DNA from: Neisseria mucosa
Lineage (GTDB): Bacteria > Pseudomonadota > Gammaproteobacteria > Burkholderiales > Neisseriaceae
Length of the DNA stretch: 64,000 nucleotides
Direction: 5' to 3'
NCBI RefSeq assembly: GCF_003044445.1
Contig: NZ_POWX01000015.1
Location: forward strand, 7,877 to 71,876
The notes under the pieces are model-generated. The model saw only the letters and a program-made list of their open reading frames with translations, made no database searches and was not told where the DNA came from. Positions 32,914-41,058 of the stretch are shown here, one piece after another. Position numbers and translations under genes: made by a program. The first letter of the stretch is position 1, and the number at the start of each line of letters is the position of its first letter.

Positions 32914-33543
32914 ATGGAAGCATACTCCCTCCTTGCCCTCAAACTCCTTATGGGCATTTTAGGTTTGGTTTTGCAAATCAACCTTTTAGGTAAAGGCAAC
33001 CTCGCCCCCACCTCCGCCATGGATCAAGTGCAAAACTATGTTCTCGGCGGCATCATCGGCGGCGTGATTTACAGCGACAGCGTCGGGCTTTTACAGTTTT
33101 TCCTCGTGCTGATTTTGTGGACGCTGTTGGTCTTGAGTCTGAAATTCATCAAAAACCACAACCGCTGGGTCAAATCCATCATTGACGGGAAGTCCGTCTG
33201 GGTTATTGTCAACGGCGAAATCCAAACCGAAGAATGTATGAAAAACGGCATCAGCGCACACGACCTGATGTTTAAGCTCCGTGCCGCCGGTATCTACGAA
33301 ATCTCTGCCGTCAAACGCGCCGTCATGGAGCAAAACGGCCAGTTCACCGTCATTCAGTACGGCGACGAAAGCCTACGCTATCCGCTGATTACAGACGGCC
33401 AAGTCGACCCCGACATCCTCGAAATCATTAAGCGTGATGAAGAGTGGCTACAACAAGAGCTTGACCGCCTCCACCTTGAAGCCTCGCAAGTCTATATCGG
33501 CGAATACATAGACGGAAAATTGGTGGCACACCCTTATCCTTGA
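32914..33543 (+). CDS. DUF421 (YetF/YcaP-like) membrane protein
   Basis: The 209-residue protein has three N-terminal membrane helices (to about residue 80), then the soluble DUF421 domain with G-K-S-V-W-V-I-V-N-G and a central L-R-A-A-G-I-Y-E-I-S-A-V-K-R-A-V. The family includes YetF and SpoVA-associated proteins, of unclear biochemical role. It is in an operon with the DUF3290 gene upstream. Confidence 0.85.
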   Translation: MEAYSLLALKLLMGILGLVLQINLLGKGNLAPTSAMDQVQNYVLGGIIGGVIYSDSVGLLQFFLVLILWTLLVLSLKFIKNHNRWVKSIIDGKSVWVIVNGEIQTEECMKNGISAHDLMFKLRAAGIYEISAVKRAVMEQNGQFTVIQYGDESLRYPLITDGQVDPDILEIIKRDEEWLQQELDRLHLEASQVYIGEYIDGKLVAHPYP

Positions 33544-33630
33544 TTGTGAAAGTGAAGGTTGTGTTTGGGTAAGGTTTATTCGCAATAAACCTACCGTTGA
33601 TCCAATGCCCAAATATAGTCAAAAGAAAAA

Positions 33631-33662
33631 AGGTCGTCTGAAAACTGAATTTCAGACGACCT
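33631..33662. terminator. Inverted DUS pair between the DUF421 and Slam genes
   Basis: AGGTCGTCTGAAAA and its complement flank a short loop, followed by TTGCG on the plus strand and TTTTTTC on the minus strand. It is placed to end both converging transcripts. Confidence 0.75.
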
Positions 33663-33682
33663 TTGCGTTTCTGCGTCCTGCG

Positions 33683-35122
33683 TTAGAACGATTTCACCAG
33701 CGACAGACCGACTTCGTTTTGCTTGTAGCTGTACAGCCAGTCGGTGTTGCCGTGGACGCGGCGGTGTTTGTAGCTGAGGACGGGCTTGAGGCCGGCGAAT
33801 TTCCAGCGGTCCGCGCCTATGCTGAGGCGGTAGGTTTGTTCTTTGTCGCGGCGGCGTTGTTCGAGGACGGCATTTTCTTCGCGGTGGCTGCGGATGCCGA
33901 AGGCGGCAGAGGCGGAGGCGTCGAAGCCGGCTTCAAACATTTTTGCGGCACCCAGCCGTGCGGAGATTTGGCGGTAACTGTCCACGGGCTCTTTGGCTTT
34001 GCGCTGCTGCCAGTCTATGCCGCCGTAGAGCATGAGGTCGTTGCGCGGGAAGTAGGACAGGGTGTTGTAAACGGAGAAGAGGCTGCCGTCGAGCAGGCGG
34101 GTTTTGTCGGAATAGGAGAGGTGTTTCCACTCGGCTTCGGTGTTCCACGTCCAACTGCCTTTGTCGAGGTTCCACTCGCTGCGCACGCCGTAGGCGCGGT
34201 TGAGGGTTTTGCCGCCGCTGCCGTTCCATTCGACGAGCGGGGCGAGGGCGAAGGTGTGGCGGTGGTTTTCAAACTGATAACCGGCGCTGAGGTTGAGCGT
34301 GTGTTCGTTGAAGTCTTTATGGTCGCGGTAGAAGCGGCCGTAGCCGAGCGCGCGGGCGGCGATGCCGTGATGTCCTTTAATCTGCCAGCGGCGGACGGCG
34401 GCGGCTTCGTATTTGATGCCGTTGGCGGAAATGGGTTGGTCGCCTGAAAATTCTTCCCAGCATTCGCCGTCGATTTCGGTTTTACACCACGTTTTGCCGC
34501 TGGCTTCGTTGATGTTGCTGTTGTGGACGGCGCCGACGGAAAGGCTGCCCTGCCAGCTTTGGCGTTGGTTTAAGGAATCGCGGAAATGGCCGATGTTTTC
34601 TTTGACGGCTTCGGGCAGGTCTTCGTTTTGCAGGCGCATAAATTCGGAAGTGGCTTCGCGGTTCAGACGACCTTCAAAGAGCAGGCGGGCGTAATCAAGC
34701 CGTCCGCGCGTGAAGTCGGGGTGGCGTTGCAGCAGGGTTTCGTAGTCTTGTTTGGCATCTTTCCACCTGCCTTCGCCGCGGGCGAGCGAGGCACGGGCAA
34801 AGAGGGCGATGTCGGGGTCGTATTCGGTTTGCTGGGTATAACGCTCAAGCAGCGGGCGTACGGTTTGCCAGTCGCTGCGGTTGACGGCGTTAAACAGGGC
34901 TTCGCCTTGGTCGGCTTCGGGATCGGTTTCGGCTGCCTGCCCGATGTGTTCAGCGGGAATGTCGAGGCGGTATTCGCGCACTTTTTGTTCCTGTTCCTGC
35001 ATGGTTTGGCGGGTGTCCTGCCACAGGCGTTGCGCGGTACGGTCGTCTGAAAAGTCAGAACGGGGCGCGGCAAGGACGGGGGCGGCGAGAAACAGGAGAA
35101 GGCAGGCAGACGGTCTGTACAT
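33683..35122 (-). CDS. Slam-type (DUF560) outer-membrane translocator
   Basis: The 479-residue protein has a signal peptide (cut near A-P-V-L-A-A). It then has an N-terminal periplasmic domain with TPR-like helices (residues about 90-170, e.g. D-Y-E-T-L-L-Q-R-H-P-D-F-T-R-G-R-L-D-Y-A). The C-terminal DUF560 barrel begins near residue 195 with W-Q-G-S-L-S-V-G-A-V-H-N-S-N-I-N and ends in a terminal F. Slam proteins move lipoproteins, and in some species haem-binding soluble proteins, to the cell surface. The frame opens at 35212, but the ATG at 35122 starts a good signal peptide. It lies just downstream of its likely substrate, with an intrinsic terminator between. An uptake sequence is read in frame as G-R-L-N. 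Confidence 0.9.
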   Translation of the reverse strand: MYRPSACLLLFLAAPVLAAPRSDFSDDRTAQRLWQDTRQTMQEQEQKVREYRLDIPAEHIGQAAETDPEADQGEALFNAVNRSDWQTVRPLLERYTQQTEYDPDIALFARASLARGEGRWKDAKQDYETLLQRHPDFTRGRLDYARLLFEGRLNREATSEFMRLQNEDLPEAVKENIGHFRDSLNQRQSWQGSLSVGAVHNSNINEASGKTWCKTEIDGECWEEFSGDQPISANGIKYEAAAVRRWQIKGHHGIAARALGYGRFYRDHKDFNEHTLNLSAGYQFENHRHTFALAPLVEWNGSGGKTLNRAYGVRSEWNLDKGSWTWNTEAEWKHLSYSDKTRLLDGSLFSVYNTLSYFPRNDLMLYGGIDWQQRKAKEPVDSYRQISARLGAAKMFEAGFDASASAAFGIRSHREENAVLEQRRRDKEQTYRLSIGADRWKFAGLKPVLSYKHRRVHGNTDWLYSYKQNEVGLSLVKSF

Positions 35123-35186
35123 GGTGTCGGCTTTCCGGTCGGCGGTTTCAGACGACCTTGAGAAGGTTGGCGGGCTGGTGTTTAAA

Positions 35187-35209
35187 AAAGCCTGCGTGAA
35201 GCAGGCTTT
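35187..35209 (-). terminator. Intrinsic terminator between the Slam substrate and Slam
   Basis: AAAGCCTGC and GCAGGCTTT form a perfect 9-bp stem around a 5-base loop. On the minus strand it is followed by TTTTTT, the pattern of a strong terminator. It stands 22 bases after the substrate stop and about 65 bases before the Slam start, so Slam would be made only by read-through or from a separate promoter. Confidence 0.8.
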
Positions 35210-35230
35210 CATTTTACTTAACTACGGATT

Positions 35231-35971
35231 TTAGCGTTTCACACCGCCGAATGCCGTATCCAAGTTGCGGTCGGTTTTAAATTTGGCAACACCGGCCAGC
35301 GCGCTTGCGTTGTGACCGAAGAAGTGGCCTTCGGTTTTACCGAAGTGGCCGTTGGCGCGGGCGTAGCCTTCAAACGATGCGCTGGACGGTTTGATGCGGG
35401 AATGGATGTCCATCTGTACAGCGTTGTTTTTCATAGAACCTGCCAAGACGCGTTGACCGAAGTCTGCGCGCAAAGTACCGACCATCGGGTTGTTGCCGGT
35501 GTAGTTGTTGATACCTTTGACTGCGTAGTTGGCTACACCGGATACCGGCATAGAAGTAGCGCGTTTGTCGCCGGAGTAGAAAACGCCGCGGTTGGTGCCT
35601 TTGGCGTATTCTTTGCCGACCCACTCGCCGTAGTACACTTCAGAGCCGCCGCTCTTGATGGTGTTGAATGCATAGCGGCCGAGGTTTTGACGGGTGCGTG
35701 CGTCGTTAACCTGTACGGTTTTCACGCCGTTGCGGTCTACATTGCCGGGCATGCGGTTGACGTTGGTGTAGTGCACGCCCGAACGGTAGGCAGCGTGTTT
35801 CATCACTTTTTCGCCTTCGGCTTCAGATGCGGGTTTGCCCCATTTTTTGCCGTATTTGTGGTTTTTGTAACCATAATCAAACGGGTTGTAGTAATCGTTG
35901 GCGGCAAATACGCCTGCGCTGAACAAAACGGCCAAAACAGCAGCGGTGGTTTTTTGCAGATTCAGTTTCAT
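35231..35971 (-). CDS. Slam-dependent secreted protein, cysteine-free (hemophilin-like candidate)
   Basis: The 246-residue protein has a type I signal peptide (F-S-A-G-V-F-A|A-N-D), no lipobox and no cysteine at all. The N-terminal half has no recognised domain and is rich in Tyr, Gly and Lys. The C-terminal half has the barrel pattern of Slam substrates such as TbpB and factor-H-binding protein: V-S-G-V-A-N-Y, G-T-L-R-A-D-F-G-Q, and T-E-G-H-F-F-G-H-N-A-S-A-L-A-G-V followed by F-G-G near the end. Soluble Slam substrates of this size include hemophilins that bind haem. A good site, AAGGAG, precedes the ATG. It is the likely cargo of the adjacent Slam. Confidence 0.8.
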   Translation of the reverse strand: MKLNLQKTTAAVLAVLFSAGVFAANDYYNPFDYGYKNHKYGKKWGKPASEAEGEKVMKHAAYRSGVHYTNVNRMPGNVDRNGVKTVQVNDARTRQNLGRYAFNTIKSGGSEVYYGEWVGKEYAKGTNRGVFYSGDKRATSMPVSGVANYAVKGINNYTGNNPMVGTLRADFGQRVLAGSMKNNAVQMDIHSRIKPSSASFEGYARANGHFGKTEGHFFGHNASALAGVAKFKTDRNLDTAFGGVKR

Positions 35972-36269
35972 GATACGCTCCTTAGGGGAAAACGATGGTT
36001 GGGAAATGATGTCCCGTCAGTGTCAGTGTGAGCAGACTATCGTTATGTGAGGAGACTTGTTTTGCTTTTTTCTTGAACATCATTCTAGGCTGGGAGTGTT
36101 AGAGGAGAATTAGCGGATGTTTTGGAGAAGGTTGGAATGAGATAAGAATAGGATAAGAATGTTTGTTTTTAGTTAAGAAGTATAGTAAACACGGTTGGCG
36201 TTGGTGCATGCCGCAATTTAATCTGTCCTGATATTGAAATGTTTTGGTGATGGATTAATTGAAATGATT
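35972..36269. other. Leader region upstream of the Slam substrate
   Basis: These bases hold the promoter side of the substrate gene. I see no gene and no clear Fur box. A short frame over 36234-36461 is mainly Correia sequence and is not a gene. Confidence 0.5.
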
Positions 36270-36376
36270 TATAGTGGATTAAATTTAAATCAGGACAAGG
36301 CGACGAAGCCGCAGACAGTACAAATAGTACGGCAAGGCGAGGCAACGCCGTACTGGTTTAAAGTTAATCCACTATA
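36270..36376 (-). repeat. Correia element, 107 bp, inverted copy
   Basis: TATAGTGGATTAAATTTAAA at the left continues with TCAGGACAAGGCGACGAAGC, and the right end is CCACTATA. It has the same internal deletion as the other four copies in the window. Confidence 0.9.
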
Positions 36377-36507
36377 TAAAGAAGAGAAAAGGTCGTCTGA
36401 AAATTTCTTTCGGCGGAACCCGCAGAGCTTGTTTCAGACGACTTTTGAAATTGAGAAATAATATCTAGGAAATAGGCAAAAAAATAACCGCCAAAGGCGG
36501 TTTGTTT

Positions 36508-36583
36508 TGGTGGCCAGAGGCGGAATCGAACCGCCGACACACGGATTTTCAATCCGTTGCTCTACCAACTGAGCTATCTGGCC
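36508..36583 (-). tRNA. tRNA-Phe (anticodon GAA)
   Basis: The 76-base minus-strand gene begins GGCCAGATAGCTCAG, has anticodon loop TTGAAAA with anticodon GAA, a T-arm GGTTCGATTCC and encoded CCA. The structure is normal. Confidence 0.97.
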
Positions 36584-36803
36584 TTCGCTGTTTCGTTGCG
36601 AGATGTGCATTAAACCAAAAACGGCGTTTTAACGCAAGGTTTATTTCGATGCGCCGTATATTATTTTTATAAATATATGTTTTATATTGGATTAAAAAAG
36701 CAGCGTATTTGGCAGGTTTTCCCCGTTTTTCGCAGCCTTTCCTATAAATAGGCAATACGATAAAATACGCGCTGTCTGAAACACCATCATGAAGGAAGCT
36801 GCC

Positions 36804-37076
36804 ATGACCCGTATGGTTCACTGCGTCAAACTCGGCAAAGAGGCCGAAGGTATGAAATTCCCGCCACTGCCCAACGAGCTGGGCAAGCGTATTTTTGAAA
36901 ATGTGTCCCAAGAGGCTTGGAATGCGTGGACGCGTCATCAAACCATGCTGATTAACGAAAACCGCCTGAGCCTTGCTGACCCGCGCGCGCGCGAATATTT
37001 GGCGCAGCAGATGGAGCAGTATTTCTTCGGAGACGGGGCGGATGCTGTTCAGGGCTATGTCCCTCCGCAAGAATAA
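36804..37076 (+). CDS. yggX: Fe(II)-trafficking / oxidative-damage protection protein YggX
   Basis: The 90-residue protein has M-V-H-C-V-K-L-G-K-E-A-E-G-M near the start, with the conserved Cys, and P-P-L-P-N-E-L-G-K-R-I-F and W-N-A-W-T-R-H-Q-T-M-L-I-N-E blocks typical of YggX. In other bacteria YggX protects iron-sulfur clusters from oxidation. The frame extends to 36789, but the ATG at 36804 after GAAGGA gives the family start. An inverted DUS terminator follows. Confidence 0.95.
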   Translation: MTRMVHCVKLGKEAEGMKFPPLPNELGKRIFENVSQEAWNAWTRHQTMLINENRLSLADPRAREYLAQQMEQYFFGDGADAVQGYVPPQE

Positions 37077-37099
37077 GCGCAAGCTGTTTTGAATGGCAA

Positions 37100-37136
37100 A
37101 GGTCGTCTGAAACCGAAGTGGGTTTTCAGACGACCT
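37100..37136 (+). terminator. Inverted DUS pair between yggX and the nitroreductase gene
   Basis: AGGTCGTCTGAAACC pairs with the complement ending at 37136, followed by TTTTTCTG. It lies between converging genes. Confidence 0.78.
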
Positions 37137-37155
37137 TTTTCTGTTTGACGGGCAA

Positions 37156-37761
37156 TTATGCGCCGAACACTTTCAAACGGTTTTCCACCGGTTCGAAGGC
37201 TTTTTCACCGGCAGGCGCTTCGATGCCGCCGATGACCATTTGCGCGCGCAAAAGCCAGCTTTCAGGCAGGTTCCACTCTTTGGCGATGGCGGCGTCGGGC
37301 AGCGGGTTATAGTGTTGCAGGTTTGCGCCCACGCCGGCGGCGGCAAGCGTTGTCCAGACGGCGTATTGCGTCATCGCGTTCGCATGGTCCGCCCAAACGG
37401 GGAAGTTGGCGGCGTATGAAGGGAACTGCTCTTGCAGGCCTTTGACGACGTTTTGGTCTTCGAAGAACAAAATGGTCGCCGCGCCTGCTTTGAACAGGTT
37501 TAATTTTTGCGCAGTCGGCTCGAATTGTTCGGCAGGCACGATGGCGCGCAATGCGTCTTCAACGAATTGCCACACTTTGCCGTGTTCCTCGCCGAAGAGG
37601 ATGACGACGCGGGTGGATTGCGAGTTGAAGGAAGAAGGCGTGTGTAAGACGGCGTGTTTGACGATTTCGCTGATTTCTTCGTTGCTGATAGGCAGGTTTT
37701 TGTTCAGCGCGTAAATGGAGCGGCGGGTTTCTGCCGCTTGTTGTAAGGTTTGATAAGTCAT
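37156..37761 (-). CDS. Nitroreductase family protein
   Basis: The 201-residue protein has R-R-S-I-Y-A-L at the start (FMN-binding), then V-L-H-T-P-S-S-F-N-S-Q-S and a C-terminal G-A-N-L-Q-H-Y-N-P, as in the oxygen-insensitive nitroreductase-like subgroup related to yeast Hbn1/Frm2. It is likely FMN-dependent and NAD(P)H-linked; the natural substrate is unknown. It is close to doxX and a LysR gene, and a Correia element lies in its leader. Confidence 0.85.
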   Translation of the reverse strand: MTYQTLQQAAETRRSIYALNKNLPISNEEISEIVKHAVLHTPSSFNSQSTRVVILFGEEHGKVWQFVEDALRAIVPAEQFEPTAQKLNLFKAGAATILFFEDQNVVKGLQEQFPSYAANFPVWADHANAMTQYAVWTTLAAAGVGANLQHYNPLPDAAIAKEWNLPESWLLRAQMVIGGIEAPAGEKAFEPVENRLKVFGA

Positions 37762-37808
37762 TTTGTTTTTCCTTTGATTTAAGTTTAATCGGTTGGCGGG
37801 TTTGGAAA

Positions 37809-37913
37809 TATAGTGGATTAATTTAAACCAGTACGGCGTTGCCTCGCCTTGCCGTACTATTTGTACTGTCTGCGGCTTCGTCGCCTTGTCCTGATTTAAA
37901 TTAATCCACTATA
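37809..37913 (+). repeat. Correia element, 105 bp
   Basis: TATAGTGGATTAATTTAAACC at the left and TTTAAATTAATCCACTATA at the right, with the usual central blocks. It is two bases shorter than the other copies and opposite in orientation to the one at 36270, so the two bracket tRNA-Phe, yggX and the nitroreductase. It lies upstream of the nitroreductase start. Confidence 0.9.
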
Positions 37914-37960
37914 GATTCGCCAAACCCGCTTTGTTTGTTTTCAGACGACCTTTGGGTAGA

Positions 37961-38362
37961 TCAGGCTTTGTTTTTGCCGAACAAGTTGTCCAATGCCAAT
38001 GAGCCGCCGCCTGCTGCTGCGAGATAGAGGAACACGAAGCAGAACAAGACTGCCGATTCGCCGCCGTTGGCAAGCGGGAACAGCGCCGAACCTTGGGAGG
38101 CGTGTGCCATAAAGTAGGCAGCCGCCATCTGACCGGACAGGATGAAGGCGGCAGGACGGGTAAACAGTCCGAGAATCAACAGGATGCCGCCGACGATTTC
38201 CAAAATACCCGCCACCAGCATCAAGCCTTCGGGCGAGCCGCTGCCCATGGCGGTCGGGAAGCCGAAGAATTTTGCCGTACCGTGCAAGAGGAAGAGATAG
38301 GCGGTTACGATACGCAAAACGGACAATAAAATAGGTTGGATACGGGCGCAGGTTGCAGACAT
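37961..38362 (-). CDS. DoxX family membrane protein
   Basis: The 133-residue protein has four membrane helices with R-I-V-T-A-Y-L-F-L-L-H-G-T-A-K-F-F-G-F-P at the start and G-I-L-E-I-V-G-G-I-L-L-I-L-G in the second helix, the DoxX pattern. Relatives couple membrane redox or thiol stress functions. It is divergent from the LysR regulator at 38708, which may control it, and upstream of the nitroreductase on the same strand. Confidence 0.88.
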   Translation of the reverse strand: MSATCARIQPILLSVLRIVTAYLFLLHGTAKFFGFPTAMGSGSPEGLMLVAGILEIVGGILLILGLFTRPAAFILSGQMAAAYFMAHASQGSALFPLANGGESAVLFCFVFLYLAAAGGGSLALDNLFGKNKA

Positions 38363-38707
38363 AAATTACTCCTGATGTTTAAATTTGAAACAAACCGATT
38401 ACGAAATGCCTCGTACGGCAGGCCACAGTAAATTCAAATAAGATATTCCAACCATCGTTATTCCCGCTCCGCTTGCGCGGGGCGGGAATAACGATATGAG
38501 CATTTCCTATTCAAACGCACTTAAAAAAGCAAATCCGACTCCCCCTCCCAAGTGGGAGAAAGCCTGGGAGAGGGTCCAAACCGTCAGATTTGTTTCCTGT
38601 AATCTCAAAAGGCTTAATGAAAATTAATCTTATCTGCGCAGTATAGATAATTACTGCCAGTAGATATATACTCCTTTCATTGACGCAACGTTTCCCCAAA
38701 AGAAAAC
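38363..38707. repeat. Intergenic repeats between doxX and the LysR gene
   Basis: These 345 bases hold a perfect 13-bp inverted repeat (TCGTTATTCCCGC / GCGGGAATAACGA) at 38455-38494, a dRS3-like unit, and a REP-like CCCTCCCAAGTGGGAG hairpin near 38545. There is no gene. The promoters of doxX and the LysR gene must lie at the edges. Confidence 0.6.
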
Positions 38708-39604
38708 ATGGATACCCTGTTCAGCCTCAAAGTTTTCCGCCAAGTCGTCCAAAGCGGCAGCTTCACCCGCGCCGCCGAGCAGCTTGATATTTCCACCGCA
38801 ATGGCGAGCAAACACGTCAGCCATCTGGAAAATTCGATTAAAGCCAAACTGCTGCACCGCAACAGCCGCAACCTCCACCTGACCGAAGCGGGCGAAGAAT
38901 ACTACCGCCAATGCAGCTACGCGCTCGATACGCTCGACACCGCCGCGCAAAAGGCGGCAGGCGGGGCGGACACGCCGCAGGGTATGTTGCGCGTGACCAT
39001 GCCGCTTTGGTTTGCAGGCAATTTAATCGGCAACTGGCTGGCGGAATACCGCGAACGCTATCCCGAAGTCACGCTCGATTTGGTACTCGACAACCGCCAC
39101 GTCGATTTGATAGCCGAAGGCTTCGACCTCGCCTTGCGCGTCTCAAAAACCCTGTCTCCGTCGCTTATTGTCAAACCGCTGGCACAAATCCAATTCGTCC
39201 TGCTCGCCTCGCCCGACTATCTGGCGAAACACGGCACGCCGCAAACGCCCGAAGAAGCCATGCGCCATCCCGCCATCCTGCCGTCCTACACCGACCAGCG
39301 CAATTTGGAAATCACGCATCAAAAAACGGGCGAAAAAAGCATTCTGACGCTTAATCCGGTGATTCTAAGCGACAATACGCTGATGATCCGCGAATTGGTC
39401 AGGGCGGGCGCGGGCATCGCCTATCAGCCGCTGTGGTCGGTCAGGCAGGATTTGGCGGAAGGCAGACTGGTCAGCCTGCTGCCAGACTATCGCGTGCGGG
39501 TCGATCAATTAAACGCGGTTTATGTGGATAGGGCGTTCTTAAGCGCGAAGGTGCGCAGTTTTATTGATTTTCTGAACGAGAAGATTTCGGCGGAAGGGCA
39601 ATAA
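38708..39604 (+). CDS. LysR family transcriptional regulator
   Basis: The 298-residue protein has an N-terminal winged helix-turn-helix (F-R-Q-V-V-Q-S-G-S-F-T-R-A-A-E-Q-L then S-K-H-V-S-H-L-E) and a C-terminal periplasmic-binding-like sensor with P-Q-G-M-L-R-V-T and G-A-G-I-A-Y-Q-P-L. The effector is unknown. It is divergent from doxX and the nitroreductase, so regulation of those is a reasonable inference. It is not the contact-regulated CrgA of pathogens, whose sequence differs. Confidence 0.92.
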   Translation: MDTLFSLKVFRQVVQSGSFTRAAEQLDISTAMASKHVSHLENSIKAKLLHRNSRNLHLTEAGEEYYRQCSYALDTLDTAAQKAAGGADTPQGMLRVTMPLWFAGNLIGNWLAEYRERYPEVTLDLVLDNRHVDLIAEGFDLALRVSKTLSPSLIVKPLAQIQFVLLASPDYLAKHGTPQTPEEAMRHPAILPSYTDQRNLEITHQKTGEKSILTLNPVILSDNTLMIRELVRAGAGIAYQPLWSVRQDLAEGRLVSLLPDYRVRVDQLNAVYVDRAFLSAKVRSFIDFLNEKISAEGQ

Positions 39605-39625
39605 GGTCATCGTCCAAAACTAAAG

Positions 39626-39662
39626 AGGTCGTCTGAAAACGGAAAACGGTTTCAGACGACCT
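39626..39662. terminator. Inverted DUS pair between the LysR and pseudoazurin genes
   Basis: AGGTCGTCTGAAAAC pairs with the complement ending at 39662, followed by TTTTG. It lies between converging genes. Confidence 0.78.
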
Positions 39663-39679
39663 TTTGTTTGTGTGGCAGT

Positions 39680-40111
39680 TTATTTGACCTGCTGCATGTA
39701 TTTTTTCAGACGACCCTTGCTCTGCATGGCGCGGTTTTCCAGTTCGTCCACAACGGCTTGCGCTTTGGCTTTGTTCACCGGTTTGCCGACCTGAATCACA
39801 CCGCTCATGTTCATCATGCGGTGCGGCGGGCAGGTATAGACGTATACGCCTTCTTTGTCGAGTTTGAGGGTGAAGTCTTTGCCGTCTTCGGAGAGGAAGT
39901 CGGCAACGCCGTCGGGCAGGGCTTTGCTTTGCACCCAGTGGCCTTTGTTGGCGGCTTTGAAGGTGACGGTGTCGCCGACTTTGGCGTTGACGTAGCCGGG
40001 TTCGAACACCATGCTGCCGTCTTTGCCGTTGTCGAGCATTTTGACTTCGTGGTTGGCGGCGTATGCGCCGAGGGAGGCGGTCAGCATGAGGAGGAAGAGG
40101 GATTTTTTCAT
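39680..40111 (-). CDS. Pseudoazurin-like blue copper protein
   Basis: The 143-residue protein has a signal peptide (to A-Y-A-A) and a cupredoxin domain. The copper ligands are present: a His in N-K-G-H-W near residue 58, and Y-T-C-P-P-H-R-M-M-N-M with Cys, His (+3) and Met (+8) in the pseudoazurin spacing. It should carry electrons in the periplasm, for example to nitrite reductase or a cytochrome oxidase. A Lys/Arg-rich C-terminal tail of about 35 residues is longer than in classical pseudoazurins. An in-frame uptake sequence near the end is read as G-R-L-K-K. Confidence 0.9.
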   Translation of the reverse strand: MKKSLFLLMLTASLGAYAANHEVKMLDNGKDGSMVFEPGYVNAKVGDTVTFKAANKGHWVQSKALPDGVADFLSEDGKDFTLKLDKEGVYVYTCPPHRMMNMSGVIQVGKPVNKAKAQAVVDELENRAMQSKGRLKKYMQQVK

Positions 40112-40278
40112 GGGGGGAGTCCTTTCTAAGGATAAAAAATATGGGACGGGCTGATGAGTCGGAGAGGTAAGTCTTGGGCTTACCGCCCTCTCCCTAACCC
40201 TCTTCCGCGGGAGAGGGGATAAGTTGCAGGGAGTTCGCAGGCCGGATGCTCAAATCCGACATTTCAGGAGCGGTTAAG

Positions 40279-41046
40279 TTACGCCGTCTGCCGCATCGGG
40301 CGGATAACGGGCAGGCCTTTGCTGTCGTATAAAAGTTCGATGTCCACTTTATACAGCCTGCCTATCATGTCCGCCTGCAACACGTCCTGCGGCGCGCCCT
40401 GCGCCTGTACTTTGCCTTCGCCGAGCAGAATCACGCCGTCTGAAAACTGCGCGGCGAGGCTCAAATCGTGCAAGACCATCAGCGTAACCAGATTGTGTTC
40501 GTGCGTGTATTGCACCACGCGCTCCAAGAGGTTCAACTGGTGGTGCATATCCAGCGCACTGACCGGTTCGTCCAGCATCAGGATTTCGGGGCGGCGCAGC
40601 ATGACTTGGGCAAACATGACGAGCTGCCGCTGTCCGCCGGAAAGCCGCATGACGTCGCGGTGCGCCAGATGGCCGATGCCCAGCTCCGCCATGATACTTG
40701 CGGCTTCGTGCAGCAGTTCGTCGCCGACGTGCATGTGCAGCGCGTCCATGCGGCCGAGCAACACGACTTCCAGCGCGGTCAGCGAGGCTTCGGCGGCGGT
40801 GTCCTGCGGCATATAGCCTATGCGTTTGCGCCAGCTTTGCAGGTGGATTTTGCTCAACGCTTCGTCGCCGTAGCGGATGGTGCCTTTGTGCGCCACTTCG
40901 CCGAAAATCGTTTTCATCAGCGAGGATTTGCCCGTACCGTTCGGGCCGAGCACGGAATAGACTTTGCCTTGTTCCAGCGTCAAATCGATACTGTCGGCGA
41001 CCACATAATCGCCGCGTCGGATGTGTACGTTTTCCAGTCGGAGCAT
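40279..41046 (-). CDS. Iron-siderophore ABC transporter, ATP-binding protein
   Basis: The 255-residue ATPase has Walker A G-P-N-G-T-G-K-S-S, ABC signature L-S-G-G-Q-R-Q, Walker B I-L-M-L-D-E-P and the H-loop histidine in M-V-L-H-D-L-S-L-A-A, as in FecE/FhuC-type importers. It powers uptake of a ferric siderophore or similar chelate. It is the last gene of the operon, 12 bases after the second binding protein. A degenerate DUS (AGGTCGTCCAAA) abuts its ATG and supplies the AGG ribosome-binding element. Confidence 0.93.
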   Translation of the reverse strand: MLRLENVHIRRGDYVVADSIDLTLEQGKVYSVLGPNGTGKSSLMKTIFGEVAHKGTIRYGDEALSKIHLQSWRKRIGYMPQDTAAEASLTALEVVLLGRMDALHMHVGDELLHEAASIMAELGIGHLAHRDVMRLSGGQRQLVMFAQVMLRRPEILMLDEPVSALDMHHQLNLLERVVQYTHEHNLVTLMVLHDLSLAAQFSDGVILLGEGKVQAQGAPQDVLQADMIGRLYKVDIELLYDSKGLPVIRPMRQTA

Positions 41047-41058
41047 TTTGGACGACCT

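Noticed and set aside
35972..36060. Fur box upstream of the Slam substrate
   Set aside because: The closest sequence (ACTATCGTTATG) is a poor match and I do not claim it.
36234..36461. Plus-strand frame over a Correia element as a small gene
   Set aside because: Most of it is Correia and DUS sequence and it has no recognisable product.
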